Shown: positions 51,535 to 60,200, counted from the stretch's first letter. The stretch: 64,000 nt of DNA from Streptomyces sp. WAC05374 (GCF_004353505.1 NZ_SMNQ01000011.1:62001-126000), one strand, 5' to 3'. Notes: generated by a model not told the origin, from the sequence alone. Program-made: numbers and translations.

Positions 51535-52584
51535 ATGAGCGAGCAGCCGGGCGGGATCATGGCCGGGGAGATGGCGGAGCAGCCCGCCGTGCTGCGGCGG
51601 CTCCTGGAGCAGGGCGCGCCGGCCATCCGGGAGGTCGCACGGGCGGTCGCCGCACGCGGGCCCCGCTTCGTCCTGCTGACGGCCCGCGGCACGTCCGACA
51701 ACGCCGCCCTGTACGCCAAGTACCTGCTGGAGATCCGCCGCGGGCTGCCGTGCGGGCTGACGTCGATGTCGACGACCACCGCCTACGGCGCGAAGCCCGA
51801 CCTCACCGACGTCCTCGTGATCACCGTCAGCCAGTCCGGCGGCTCACCGGACCTGGTCGCCTCCACCAAGGCGGCCCGCGAGGCCGGGGCCATCACCCTC
51901 GCCGTCACCAACAACGCGGACTCACCGCTCGCGGCGGTCTCCGAGCACCACATCGACATCCTGGCCGGCCCCGAGAAGGCCCTGCCCGCCACCAAGACGT
52001 ACACCGCCTCGCTGCTCGCCCTGTACCTCTTCGTCGAGGGCCTCGGCGGCGACGGCGCCGTGGCGGCCGCCCGTGCCGTCCCCGGCCTCGCCGCCCGGGT
52101 CCTGGACCGCCGCCCCGAGGTGCACGCGCTGGCGGGGCGCTACCGGTTCGCCGAGCGCATGGTGATCACCTCGCGCGGCTACGGCTACCCCACGGCCAAG
52201 GAGGCCGCGCTCAAGCTGATGGAGACCAGCTACATCCCGGCCCTCGCCTACTCGGGCGCCGACCTGCTGCACGGCCCGCTCGCCATGGTCGACAACATCT
52301 CGCCCGTCATCGCGGTCGTGCCGGACGGCAAGGGCGGCGCCGCGCTCCAGCCGGTCCTCGACCGTCTCCGGGGCCGCGGCGCGGACCTCGTCGTCATCGG
52401 CCCCCGCCCCCAGGTGGAGGCCGCGTCGGCCGGGTTCGTGCTGCCCACCGAAGGGCTGCCCGAGGAGCTCCAGCCGATCCTGGAGATCCTGCCGCTCCAG
52501 CTCCTCGCCCACGAGGTCACCATCGCGCGCGGCCAGGACCCCGACGCCCCCCGCGCCCTGGCCAAGGTCACCGAGACCCGCTGA
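51535..52584 (+). CDS. SIS-domain protein (GlmS/AgaS-like sugar isomerase fold)
   Basis: 349 residues with two SIS domains. The first (about 35-170) carries LLTARGTSDNAALYAKY and VSQSGGSPD phosphosugar loops. The second (about 200-330) has SRGYGYPTAKEAALKLMETSYIPA, split here as GYPTAKEAALK. This is the isomerase/deaminase half of GlmS without the glutaminase domain, so it probably acts on an aminosugar phosphate. Divergent from nagB across a dre-like site, so it is likely a member of the same regulon. ATG 51535 is used; an open extension reaches 51484 without a ribosome site. Confidence 0.87.
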   Translation: MSEQPGGIMAGEMAEQPAVLRRLLEQGAPAIREVARAVAARGPRFVLLTARGTSDNAALYAKYLLEIRRGLPCGLTSMSTTTAYGAKPDLTDVLVITVSQSGGSPDLVASTKAAREAGAITLAVTNNADSPLAAVSEHHIDILAGPEKALPATKTYTASLLALYLFVEGLGGDGAVAAARAVPGLAARVLDRRPEVHALAGRYRFAERMVITSRGYGYPTAKEAALKLMETSYIPALAYSGADLLHGPLAMVDNISPVIAVVPDGKGGAALQPVLDRLRGRGADLVVIGPRPQVEAASAGFVLPTEGLPEELQPILEILPLQLLAHEVTIARGQDPDAPRALAKVTETR

Positions 52585-52854
52585 CCCCGGCACGCACGCC
52601 CGGAAGAACGCGTGCTCCGGAAACCCGGGCCCCCGAGGAAACGCCCGCGCACGCCCCGGAAAAACCCGCGGGCCGCGGCGCCAGGACGGGACCCTCAACC
52701 CGTCCGGCACCGCAGCCCGGAGTTGCCCGGCCGTCGGGTGTGCGGTCCCGCGGCCGTCTGGAGGACTCGGCGCAGTCAGGGCAGAGAGCGCCGGGTACCT
52801 CGCTCCACCCTCCTGTGCGGGGAGGGCGGAAGCCTTACATGGTGACATGGCCAT

Positions 52855-52870
52855 TGTGGACTAGACCAAT
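52855..52870. promoter_or_regulatory. dre-like DasR site upstream of the sensor kinase
   Basis: TGTGGACTAGACCAAT matches the dre consensus at 12 of 16. It lies in a 384-bp gap (52585-52968) that otherwise shows only GC-rich sequence with no ORF or structure I can support. The adjacent AGACCA-ATC-TGGTCT (52864-52878) is an outward-facing dyad. Confidence 0.6.
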
Positions 52871-52968
52871 CTGGTCTGTCCATGGGCATGCGATCGATAA
52901 TCCATCACCCATACTCCCTCACCCACCGGCAGAACACCAGGCTCGGGCGCCCGGGTACGCTCGCAGAC

Positions 52969-54447
52969 GTGCCCTCCATGAACGACCTCGTACGCCAGCA
53001 CACCGCTCTGAGCGACTCCGACCTCGAGTGGCTCCACCTGCTGGTGTCGGAGTGGCAACTGCTCTCCGACCTCTCCTTCGCCGACCTCGTCCTGTGGGTC
53101 CCCACCCTCGACGGCACGCGGTACGTCTCCGTCGCCCAGATGCGGCCCAACACGGGACCCACCTCCTACCAGGACGACATGGTCGGGCACCTGGTCCCGC
53201 GCGGCCGCCGCCCGCTGCTCGACGCCGCGCTCGACGAGGGCCGCATCGTGCGCGAGGGCGACCCGGAGTGGCGCGAGGAGGTCCCGGTCAGGGTCGAGTC
53301 CATCCCCGTACGCCGGGAGGGCCGCGTCCTCGGCGTGATCGCCCGCAACACCAACCTGCTCACGGTCCGCACCCCCAGCCGGCTGGAGCTCACCTACCTC
53401 CAGTCCGCCTCCGACCTCGCCCAGATGATCGCCGCCGGCACCTTCCCCTTCCCGGGGCAGCAGGTCGACATGGACGCCTCCCCGCGCGCCGGGGACGGCC
53501 TGATCCGCCTGGACGCGGACGGCGTCGTCCAGTACGCCTCGCCCAACGCCCTCTCCGCGTACCACCGCCTCGGGCTGGCCGCGGACCTCGTCGGCCAGCA
53601 CCTCGGCCAGATCACCGCCGAACTCGCCCCCTCCCGCGGCCCGGTCGACGAGGCCCTGGTCAAACTGGCGAGCGGCTACGCCCCGCGCGAGACGGAGGTG
53701 GAGGGCAACGGCGGGGTGATCCAGCTCCGGGCGATCCCCCTCAAGCCCAAGGGCACGCGCATCGGTTCCCTGGTCCTGCTCCGGGACGTCACCGAACTGC
53801 GCCGCCGCGAGCGCGAGTTGATCACCAAGGACGCCACCATCCGGGAGATCCACCACCGGGTGAAGAACAACCTCCAGACCGTCGCCGCCCTGCTCCGCCT
53901 CCAGGCCCGCCGGATGGACTCCGACCGGGGCCGCGAGGCGCTCAACGAGGCCGTGCGGCGCGTGGGCTCCATCGCCATCGTCCACGAGACGCTCTCGCAG
54001 AACCTGGACGAACGGGTCGAGTTCGACGAGATCGCCGACCGGGTCATCTCGATGGTCGCCGAGATCTCGCCCGGCAAGGTCACCTGCCGCCGCAACGGCC
54101 GCTTCGGCATCCTCGACGCCGAGGTCGCCACCCCGCTCTCGATGGTCCTCACCGAGATCCTCCAGAACGCCCTGGAGCACGCCTTCGCCCCGGCCGAGCA
54201 GGGCACCGTGGAGGTCTCGGCCGTGCGCGGCGACCCGCGCGCCCGCGACGCCCGGCTCCTGATCACCGTTCAGGACGACGGCGGCGGACTGCCCGAGGGC
54301 TTCGACCCGCAGCGCGCCGGGAACCTGGGGCTCCAGATCGTACGCACGCTGGTGGAGGGGGAGTTGGGCGGTACGTTCGACATGCAGCCCGCCCCCGAGC
54401 GCGGCACGCGCGTGGTGCTCGACATCCCCGTGACGCCGCAGAAGTAG
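52969..54447 (+). CDS. PdtaS-like cytosolic sensor histidine kinase
   Basis: 492 residues. N-terminal GAF-like domain (about 5-155), PAS-like domain (about 170-280), then a HisKA_2-type kinase: the H-box reads REIHHRVKNNLQTVAALLR with the phosphoacceptor His and N-box NALEHAF, followed by DDGGGLPEGF. No transmembrane segments, so it senses a cytoplasmic signal. In related actinobacteria PdtaS works with the ANTAR-type RNA-binding regulator PdtaR, encoded elsewhere. GTG 52969 follows TACGCT by 7 nt (leaderless); ATG 52978 is the alternative. A dre-like site 100 bp upstream suggests aminosugar control. Confidence 0.88.
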   Translation: MPSMNDLVRQHTALSDSDLEWLHLLVSEWQLLSDLSFADLVLWVPTLDGTRYVSVAQMRPNTGPTSYQDDMVGHLVPRGRRPLLDAALDEGRIVREGDPEWREEVPVRVESIPVRREGRVLGVIARNTNLLTVRTPSRLELTYLQSASDLAQMIAAGTFPFPGQQVDMDASPRAGDGLIRLDADGVVQYASPNALSAYHRLGLAADLVGQHLGQITAELAPSRGPVDEALVKLASGYAPRETEVEGNGGVIQLRAIPLKPKGTRIGSLVLLRDVTELRRRERELITKDATIREIHHRVKNNLQTVAALLRLQARRMDSDRGREALNEAVRRVGSIAIVHETLSQNLDERVEFDEIADRVISMVAEISPGKVTCRRNGRFGILDAEVATPLSMVLTEILQNALEHAFAPAEQGTVEVSAVRGDPRARDARLLITVQDDGGGLPEGFDPQRAGNLGLQIVRTLVEGELGGTFDMQPAPERGTRVVLDIPVTPQK

Positions 54448-54462
54448 CCCCGGAAACAGCAG

Positions 54463-54497
54463 CGAGCCCTGGACCGTGGGAGACGGTCCAGGGCTCG
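54463..54497 (+). terminator. Terminator after the sensor kinase
   Basis: Perfect 15-bp stem (54463-54477 with 54483-54497), 5-nt loop, 16 nt after the stop. Confidence 0.75.
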
Positions 54498-54596
54498 AAC
54501 GCTTCGGGTTACTGCTGCGCGCTGCGGCTCGGGAGGCGGGTGGGTGCGTACACGCTGTACGCGCCGCCTGGCTCAGGCTCGTAGCGGTGGCGTCGC

Positions 54597-54854
54597 TCAG
54601 GCGCTGGCGTTACGCGCCCGGTTGCGAGCGGCGCGGCGCTTCATGGCGCGACGCTCGTCCTCGCTGAGGCCACCCCAGACGCCGGAGTCCTGGCCGGACT
54701 CGAGCGCCCACTGCAGGCACTGCTCCATGACGGGGCAGCGACGGCAGACAGCCTTGGCTTCCTCGATCTGCAGCAGCGCAGGACCGGTGTTGCCGATGGG
54801 GAAGAACAGCTCGGGGTCTTCCTCACGACAAACGGCGTTGTGACGCCAGTCCAT
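54597..54854 (-). CDS. wblE: WhiB-family regulator WblE (WhiB1-like)
   Basis: 85 residues. Cluster cysteines are C9, C37, C40 and C46, followed by GVWGG (58-62) and a basic Arg/Ala-rich C-terminus. Short length and lack of an AT-hook place it with WhiB1/WblE, the most conserved and usually essential WhiB type, which binds the principal sigma factor and senses NO through its [4Fe-4S] cluster. ATG 54854 has AGGAGAGG upstream. The predicted promoter at 55031-55081 implies a leader of about 170 nt. Confidence 0.94.
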   Translation of the reverse strand: MDWRHNAVCREEDPELFFPIGNTGPALLQIEEAKAVCRRCPVMEQCLQWALESGQDSGVWGGLSEDERRAMKRRAARNRARNASA

Positions 54855-54898
54855 GGCTGCTACCTCTCCTTGGTGTTGCATGCAAGTTGCTTGTGAAT

Positions 54899-54912
54899 GT
54901 GAACGCTTTCAC
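54899..54912. promoter_or_regulatory. GTGAA-N4-TTCAC palindrome in the wblE leader
   Basis: Perfect 5-bp dyad GTGAACGCTTTCAC about 45-58 bp before the wblE start. CRP-like and GntR-like proteins use such half-sites; the binding protein is not known. Confidence 0.4.
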
Positions 54913-55030
54913 GAATCCCTCAACAAGGGAAGGGCCGAACGCCAGATGGCCTGGTGTGGTCCTGGATTTGAGGAGGGGTTCTGGCTTTCACTGGAGGCCG
55001 GTGCTGCGGGCCGTCCCGATCGCCATGTAG

Positions 55031-55081
55031 AGATTCGCAAACCTCGGCGGCGGATACAACCCCTTCCGGAAAGTTTTTTTT
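55031..55081 (-). promoter_or_regulatory. Putative wblE promoter with A-tract
   Basis: On the minus strand: an A8 tract (55081-55074), then TTGTAT (55059-55054), 17-nt spacer and GAATCT (55036-55031). The A-tract is positioned like an UP element and is exceptional in this GC-rich DNA. The rest of the 318-bp gap between wblE and the kinase gene holds the long leader. Confidence 0.5.
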
Positions 55082-55172
55082 GATTCCTCGGTGTCGGCTA
55101 GGTCACAGCCGTACTTCTATGGGGTGGACCCTGGCCCATACGTTCGAGATAAAGGACCAAGGGCCCTTCCAC

Positions 55173-56141
55173 TCACACAATCACACGCAGTGCACGACGA
55201 ACGCCTGTGAACGTCACGCTGCTCCGGAGCCCCAGGTGGTCTCCGTCCATCTGGAAGGGCAGCGGCACCTTCGAATGCAAGGCGAAGTCGGTCAGATCGT
55301 GCAGGGAGAGCGCGTGCTTCCCCCGAGGTCCGCGCTCCGGGCTGGAGGTCAGCAACTGGGTCGCGTACCGCGCCACGGAGGCGGTCGACAGCTTGCTCAG
55401 TCCGAGCAGGTCGAGCGCCGTGTCGAAGGACGCCCGGGGTGAGGCGTACACCGGACGATTGCCCAGATAGGTCCAGGGCGCGGTGTTGCAGACTATCGAC
55501 AGCGAAAGATCGTTGACCGGGTCGTGGCCGGGCCGCTCCAGGGTGATCACACCGTTCCTCCGGCGGGGCTCGTCCAGGAACTGGCGCATGGCCTGCCGGA
55601 TGTAGAGGGCGTGCGTCGACCTCTTGCCGCGCTCGCGCTGCTGTTCGACCCGGCCGATCACGCCCGCGTCGAAGCCGAAACCGGCACAGAACGTGAACCA
55701 GCGCGCCGGAACCGCCTCGTCCTCGGTGCCGGGCGTGCCCGCCGCGAGCCCCAGGCCGACCGTGCGGTCGCGCCTCTCGCGCAGCGCGTCCAGCAGGACA
55801 CCGGTCGCCTCGACGGCGTCGTTGGGCAGGCCGAGCGCGCGGGCGAAGACATTGGTGGACCCCCCGGGCACCACCGCCAGGTGCGGCAGCCGCTCGGGAT
55901 CGGGGCCGTGGTGGAGCAGGCCGTTGACGACCTCGTTGACCGTGCCGTCGCCGCCGAGGGCGACCACCAGCTCGACGTCCCGGGACTCGGCGGCCCGGCG
56001 GGCCAGGTCGCGGGCGTGGCCCCGGTACTCGGTCGTGACCGCCTCCAGCTTCATCTCGCTGGCCAGCGCGTGGATCAGTACGTCACGGGTGCGGGCACTG
56101 GTGGTGGTGGCTGCCGGGTTGACCACGAGGAGTGCGCGCAT
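55173..56141 (-). CDS. Diacylglycerol kinase family protein
   Basis: 322 residues. DAGK catalytic core: VNPAATTTSA at the N-terminus, ALGGDGTVNEVVNGLL (about 62-77) with the GGDGT nucleotide loop, and PGGSTNVFARALGLP (about 92-106). It phosphorylates diacylglycerol or a related lipid (sphingosine-kinase-like fold). No membrane helix. ATG 56141 begins with the family MRALLVVNPAA. Divergent from the small membrane protein. Confidence 0.92.
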   Translation of the reverse strand: MRALLVVNPAATTTSARTRDVLIHALASEMKLEAVTTEYRGHARDLARRAAESRDVELVVALGGDGTVNEVVNGLLHHGPDPERLPHLAVVPGGSTNVFARALGLPNDAVEATGVLLDALRERRDRTVGLGLAAGTPGTEDEAVPARWFTFCAGFGFDAGVIGRVEQQRERGKRSTHALYIRQAMRQFLDEPRRRNGVITLERPGHDPVNDLSLSIVCNTAPWTYLGNRPVYASPRASFDTALDLLGLSKLSTASVARYATQLLTSSPERGPRGKHALSLHDLTDFALHSKVPLPFQMDGDHLGLRSSVTFTGVRRALRVIV

Positions 56142-56223
56142 GCCCGCCAGGTTACCTACCGCGTGGTACCGCGGCCCAGCCCCGGCCCGGTCCGTGGACG
56201 CGGCCGGCGGCTACCCTGCGAGG

Positions 56224-56655
56224 GTGAGCAGTACGGAGCAGACACCCGCCGAGCACCCCTCCACCGCCCCGCGCCCCGCCCGGGTCACCGCCGCAGCGGC
56301 CGTGGCCGGGCTGGAGGCGCTCGCCCTGTTCGCCGGGGGCGTGTACCTCCTCGTGACGAGCCTCACGGGCCGGCCCGACGACCTGACCCAGGCAGTGACG
56401 GGCGGCGCCACGCTCCTGGCACTCGGCCTGATCCCGCTGATCGCCGCGCGCGGCCTGCTGCGGTGCCGGAGCTGGAGCCGCGGGCCGGCGATCATCACCC
56501 AGCTCATGGCCCTGCCCGTCGCCTGGACGCTCCTCCAGGCGGACAGCGCCGCCATCCCGGGCGGGATCGCCCTGGCGGCCGCCGCCCTGACCGGCCTGGT
56601 CCTGCTGGTGCACCCCGCGACCACCAGGGCCCTGGGCATCCGCCCCCGCGCCTGA
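56224..56655 (+). CDS. Four-helix membrane protein, hypothetical
   Basis: 143 residues with about four hydrophobic helices (about 22-45, 58-80, 90-108, 112-133) and a Pro/Glu/Ser-rich N-terminal tail. No recognised domain. GTG 56224 follows TACCCT (56212-56217) by 6 nt, so the mRNA is probably leaderless; a longer upstream open frame is antisense to the lipid kinase. Converges on sigH with a 9-bp gap. Confidence 0.8.
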   Translation: MSSTEQTPAEHPSTAPRPARVTAAAAVAGLEALALFAGGVYLLVTSLTGRPDDLTQAVTGGATLLALGLIPLIAARGLLRCRSWSRGPAIITQLMALPVAWTLLQADSAAIPGGIALAAAALTGLVLLVHPATTRALGIRPRA

Positions 56656-56664
56656 CGCCGGGGG

Positions 56665-57573
56665 CTACTCCTCGACCAGGAGCTTCTCGCGAAGCTGCGC
56701 CAGCGTGCGGGCCAGGAGGCGGGAGACGTGCATCTGCGAGATGCCGACCTCCTGGGCGATCTGCGACTGGGTCATGTTGCCGAAGAAGCGCAGCAGCAGG
56801 ATGCGCTTCTCACGCGGCGGAAGATCCTCCAGCAGCGGCTTGAGGGACTCGCGGTACTCCACGCCCTCCAGCGCCTCGTCCTCCGCGCCGAGGGTGTCCG
56901 CGACCGCCGGGGACTCGTCGTCCGTGTCGGGGACGTCCAGGGAGAGCGTCGAGTACGCGTTCGCCGACTCCAGCCCCTCCAGGACCTCCTCCTCCGAGAT
57001 GCCGAGGCGCTCGGCCAGCTCGTGCACGGTCGGGGAGCGGCCGTGGAGCTGGGAGAGCTCGGCGGTGGCCGTGGTCAGGGAGAGGCGCAGCTCCTGGAGG
57101 CGGCGGGGCACCCGCACCGCCCAGCCCTTGTCGCGGAAGTGGCGCTTGATCTCACCGACGACCGTGGGCGTCGCGTACGTCGAGAACTCGACACCCCGGT
57201 CGGGGTCGAACCGGTCGACGGACTTGATCAGGCCGATGGTGGCGACCTGCGTGAGGTCGTCCAGCGGCTCCCCGCGGTTGCGGAACCGGCGCGCGAGGTG
57301 CTCGACCAGCGGCAGGTGCATCCGCACCAGCCGGTTGCGCAGCTCGGCCCGCTCGGGCGAGCCGTCGGGCAGCGTGCGCAACTCGATGAACAGCGCCTTC
57401 GCGCCGCTGCGATCGTGCGGATCGTGCTGGGTGTGCTGCTGCTCGTTCATCCGGTCCGCCCGCTCATCCAAAAGACCGTCCACCGGGTGCGGCCGCGCCT
57501 GCTGTTCCGGGATCGAGCTCAACGCCCGCGGGCCGCGCTCCTCGTCTCGCACCGGACCGTCCCCGTTCCTCAC
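56665..57573 (-). CDS. sigH: SigB-type stress sigma factor SigH
   Basis: 302 residues from GTG 57573. Region 2 (EPLDDLTQVATIGLIKSVDRFD, seen as DDLTQVATIGLI), region 3 (VRVPRRLQELRLSL) and region 4 (NMTQSQIAQEVGISQMHVSRLL, seen as GISQMHVSRLLARTL) are complete. This is the osmotic/stress sigma of S. coelicolor, controlled by an RsbW-like partner encoded just upstream. The start overlaps the partner's stop by GTGA. Internal ATG at the MNEQQH segment (about residue 49) can give a shorter form. The frame remains open upstream to ATG 58005, matching reports of long SigH isoforms. Confidence 0.93.
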   Translation of the reverse strand: MRNGDGPVRDEERGPRALSSIPEQQARPHPVDGLLDERADRMNEQQHTQHDPHDRSGAKALFIELRTLPDGSPERAELRNRLVRMHLPLVEHLARRFRNRGEPLDDLTQVATIGLIKSVDRFDPDRGVEFSTYATPTVVGEIKRHFRDKGWAVRVPRRLQELRLSLTTATAELSQLHGRSPTVHELAERLGISEEEVLEGLESANAYSTLSLDVPDTDDESPAVADTLGAEDEALEGVEYRESLKPLLEDLPPREKRILLLRFFGNMTQSQIAQEVGISQMHVSRLLARTLAQLREKLLVEE

Positions 57574-57983
57574 GCCGGCCCGGGTCCCGCGCCGCGCTGT
57601 TTGTACAGGCTGATGGAGACCGTCCGGTCGTCGGCGACGGACGAGTCGACCTTGCCGGCCAGTGCCGACAGCACCGTCCAGGCGAACGTGTCGCGCTCGG
57701 GCGCCCGGCCGTCGGTCGTGGGCGCCGAGACCGTCACGTCCAGGGAGTCGTCGATGAGCCGGAACACACAGCTCAGGACCGAGCCGGGCACGGCTTGCTG
57801 GAGCAGGATCGCGCACGCCTCGTCGACCGCGATGCGCAGGTCCTCGATCTCGTCGAGGGTGAAGTCCAAACGCGCCGCCAGGCCGGCCGTGGCCGTACGC
57901 AGCACGGACAGGTAGGCACCCGCAGCGGGCAGCCGGACTTCCACGAAGTCCTGGGTCCCGGGCTCGCCTGCGATCTGGGACAC
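57570..57983 (-). CDS. SigH-specific RsbW-like anti-sigma factor
   Basis: 137 residues, HATPase_c/RsbW fold: the N-box-like DEIEDLRIAVDEACAILL (about 50-65) and C-terminal DRTVSISLYKQRG. In Streptomyces the SigH partner is known as UshX/RshA/PrsH. It binds and inactivates SigH. GTG 57983 is chosen because GGAGG lies 5 nt upstream; earlier in-frame TTG/GTG codons overlap that site. Coupled to sigH by GTGA. The 240-bp gap upstream should hold the stress promoters of the operon; I could not assign them securely. Confidence 0.9.
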   Translation of the reverse strand: MSQIAGEPGTQDFVEVRLPAAGAYLSVLRTATAGLAARLDFTLDEIEDLRIAVDEACAILLQQAVPGSVLSCVFRLIDDSLDVTVSAPTTDGRAPERDTFAWTVLSALAGKVDSSVADDRTVSISLYKQRGAGPGPA

Positions 57984-58223
57984 CCTCACCTCCAAGGTGG
58001 CACAAGCTCTTTCGGGGCTCGGGAGGGGGACATCCTCCCCCGAACCGGTGCGGTACGCAGGTGTGCGTAGTCCGCGGTGACGCTATCGCGATCCATGGTG
58101 CCGTGTCGCCGGGACCCCCGGTCCGGCGCTGTCACTCATGGTAGGCATATGAGTACGCACAGTGGCTAGAGGTCTGCGGGCCCCAATCGCGAGAAACCGG
58201 CGGAGGGTTGACGTACCCAGGGC

Positions 58224-58484
58224 TCACACGATCGAACCGTCCACGAAGCACCAACGCCACTTCTCGCCGGGTTCGAAGGTCCGCATCACCGCGTGACCGG
58301 TGTCCTTGAAGTGCTGTGTGGCGTGCCGGCCCGCCGAGGAGTCGCAGCAGCCGACGTGCCCGCACAGCAGGCACAGCCGGAGCTGCACCGGGTGCGTACC
58401 GTCGGCGGCGCACTCCGGACAGGTCTCGTTCAGGGGGACGGGCTCGGGCCGCGGCAGTTCGGCCAGGTGCGGACACTCGCGCAT
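58224..58484 (-). CDS. UBP-type zinc-finger protein
   Basis: 86 residues forming one UBP-type (ubiquitin-hydrolase-like) zinc finger: CPHL, CPECAADG, CLLCGHVGCCDSS and HATQHFKDTGHAV give the full Cys/His ligand set. Eukaryotic members bind ubiquitin C-termini; bacterial stand-alone members have no clear partner. ATG 58484 follows TAGTCT by 7 nt with no ribosome site, suggesting leaderless expression. Confidence 0.88.
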   Translation of the reverse strand: MRECPHLAELPRPEPVPLNETCPECAADGTHPVQLRLCLLCGHVGCCDSSAGRHATQHFKDTGHAVMRTFEPGEKWRWCFVDGSIV

Positions 58485-58601
58485 GATGGCCAGACTACTG
58501 AGGCGCCGCCCCCGGGGCGCACCGAGGCGGGGCCCGGTGGACGCCGGCCACGGGTGCGGCAGGGCGAACGCCTCACGGCCGACCTACCGGATGGGGAGAC
58601 G

Positions 58602-60200
58602 ATGGACGCACTGCCGTTGGTGGCGCTGGTCGCGGTGAGCGCCGCGATCGCGGGGGCGGCCCGCAGGACGCCCGTGCCGGCGCCCCTGCTGCTGGTGGCG
58701 GCCGGGCTGGCCGCCTCCTACGTGCCGGGGGTGCCCGACTACACGCTGGACCCGCACATCGTGCTGCCCCTGCTGCTGCCTCCGCTGCTGCACACGGCCG
58801 CGCTGGACTCCTCGTACCTGGACCTGCGGGCCAATCTGCGGCCGGTCGCCCTGCTGTCGGTCGGGTACGTGCTCTTCGCGACGCTCGCCGTCGGCTACCT
58901 CGCCCACCTGATGGTGCCGGAGCTGCCGCTGACCGCCGCCCTGGTGCTGGGCGCCGTGGTCGCGCCCCCGGACGCGGTCGCGGCCACCGCGATCGCCCGG
59001 CGGCTCGGGCTGCCGGGCCGGATCACCACGATCCTCCAGGGCGAGTCCCTGGTGAACGACGCGACCGCGATCACCGCGTACAAGGTGGCGCTCGCGGCGG
59101 CCGTCGGGGAGGGCGTGAGCTGGGCCGGCGGGATCGGCGAATTCGCCCTCGCGGCCCTCGGGGGCATCGGCGTGGGCCTGGTGCTCATGGTGCCCATCCA
59201 CTGGCTGCGCCGCTCCCTGCGCGAGCCGCTGCTCCAGAACACCCTGTCGCTGCTGATCCCGTTCGTGGCGTACGCGGCCGCCGAGCGCGTGCACGCCTCC
59301 GGGGTGCTCGCTGTCGTCGTGGTGGCCCTCTACCTGGGGCACCGCGCCTGGCAGGTCGACTTCGCCACCCGGCTCCAGGAGGAGGCGGTGTGGAAGGTGG
59401 TCGCCTTCGTGCTGGAGTCGGCCGTCTTCGCCCTGATCGGGCTCCAGCTCCCCCATGTGGTGCGGGAGCTCGGCACGTACGGGACGGGCGAGGCCGCGCT
59501 GTACGCGGTGGGGGTCTTCCTCGCGGTGGTGGTGGTGCGGTTCGTCTGGGTGTTCCCGGCCACCTACCTGCCGCGCGCCCTGTCGCGGCGGGTGCGGGAG
59601 CGGGAGCCGTCGGTGGGGTGGACCTCGCCGGTGATCGTCGGCTGGGCGGGGATGCGGGGCGTGGTGTCGCTGGCGATCGCCTTCTCGATCCCGGTGACCA
59701 CGGCGGGCGAGGAGTTCCCGGCCCGGAACCTGGTGCTGTTCCTGACGTTCACCACGGTCATCGGCACCCTGGTGGTGCAGGGCCTCACCCTGCCGCCGCT
59801 GATCCGGGCGCTGAAGCTGCCGGGACGGGACGCGCAGGCCGAGACCCTGGCCGAGGCGCAGGCACAGAGCGAGGCGTCGCGGGCGGCCGAGCAGCGCCTG
59901 GAGGAGCTGCTCGCCGACGAGCGCAACGCGCTGCCGGGGCCGCTCGCCGGCCGGCTGCGCACGGTCCTGGAGCGGCGGCGCAACGCCGTGTGGGAGCGGC
60001 TCGGCGCGGTCAACCCGGTCACGGGCGAGTCGGCCGACGACACCTACCGGCGGCTGGCCCGGGAGATGATCGAAGCGGAACGCGAGGTGTTCGTCCGGCT
60101 GCGGGACGCCCGGCGCATCGACGACGAGATGATGCGGACCCTGCTGCGCCGGCTCGACCTGGAGGAGGCCGCCGCCTACCGGGAGGGAGCCGGCGGCTGA
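58602..60200 (+). CDS. Na+/H+ antiporter (CPA1/NhaP type)
   Basis: 532 residues with 11-12 transmembrane helices (to about 410). CPA1 signatures are APPDAVAATAIA (about 125) and ESLVNDATAITAY (about 151) with the ion-site Asp, plus GWAGMRGVVSLAIA (about 348). The C-terminal 120 residues form a cytoplasmic coiled-coil regulatory tail rich in Glu, Arg and Ala. GGGGAG lies 4-5 nt before ATG 58602. It overlaps the convergent PLP deaminase gene by 25 bp. Confidence 0.92.
   Translation: MDALPLVALVAVSAAIAGAARRTPVPAPLLLVAAGLAASYVPGVPDYTLDPHIVLPLLLPPLLHTAALDSSYLDLRANLRPVALLSVGYVLFATLAVGYLAHLMVPELPLTAALVLGAVVAPPDAVAATAIARRLGLPGRITTILQGESLVNDATAITAYKVALAAAVGEGVSWAGGIGEFALAALGGIGVGLVLMVPIHWLRRSLREPLLQNTLSLLIPFVAYAAAERVHASGVLAVVVVALYLGHRAWQVDFATRLQEEAVWKVVAFVLESAVFALIGLQLPHVVRELGTYGTGEAALYAVGVFLAVVVVRFVWVFPATYLPRALSRRVREREPSVGWTSPVIVGWAGMRGVVSLAIAFSIPVTTAGEEFPARNLVLFLTFTTVIGTLVVQGLTLPPLIRALKLPGRDAQAETLAEAQAQSEASRAAEQRLEELLADERNALPGPLAGRLRTVLERRRNAVWERLGAVNPVTGESADDTYRRLAREMIEAEREVFVRLRDARRIDDEMMRTLLRRLDLEEAAAYREGAGG

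Noticed and set aside
51750..54584. 944-codon plus-strand open frame
   Set aside because: Spans SIS, the intergenic gap and the kinase in another frame; Arg/Pro-rich, no ribosome site.
55060..55082. TTCCGGAA followed by T8 as a mini-terminator
   Set aside because: The stem is only 4 bp; read on the other strand the run is an A-tract upstream of the wblE promoter, which is a better explanation.
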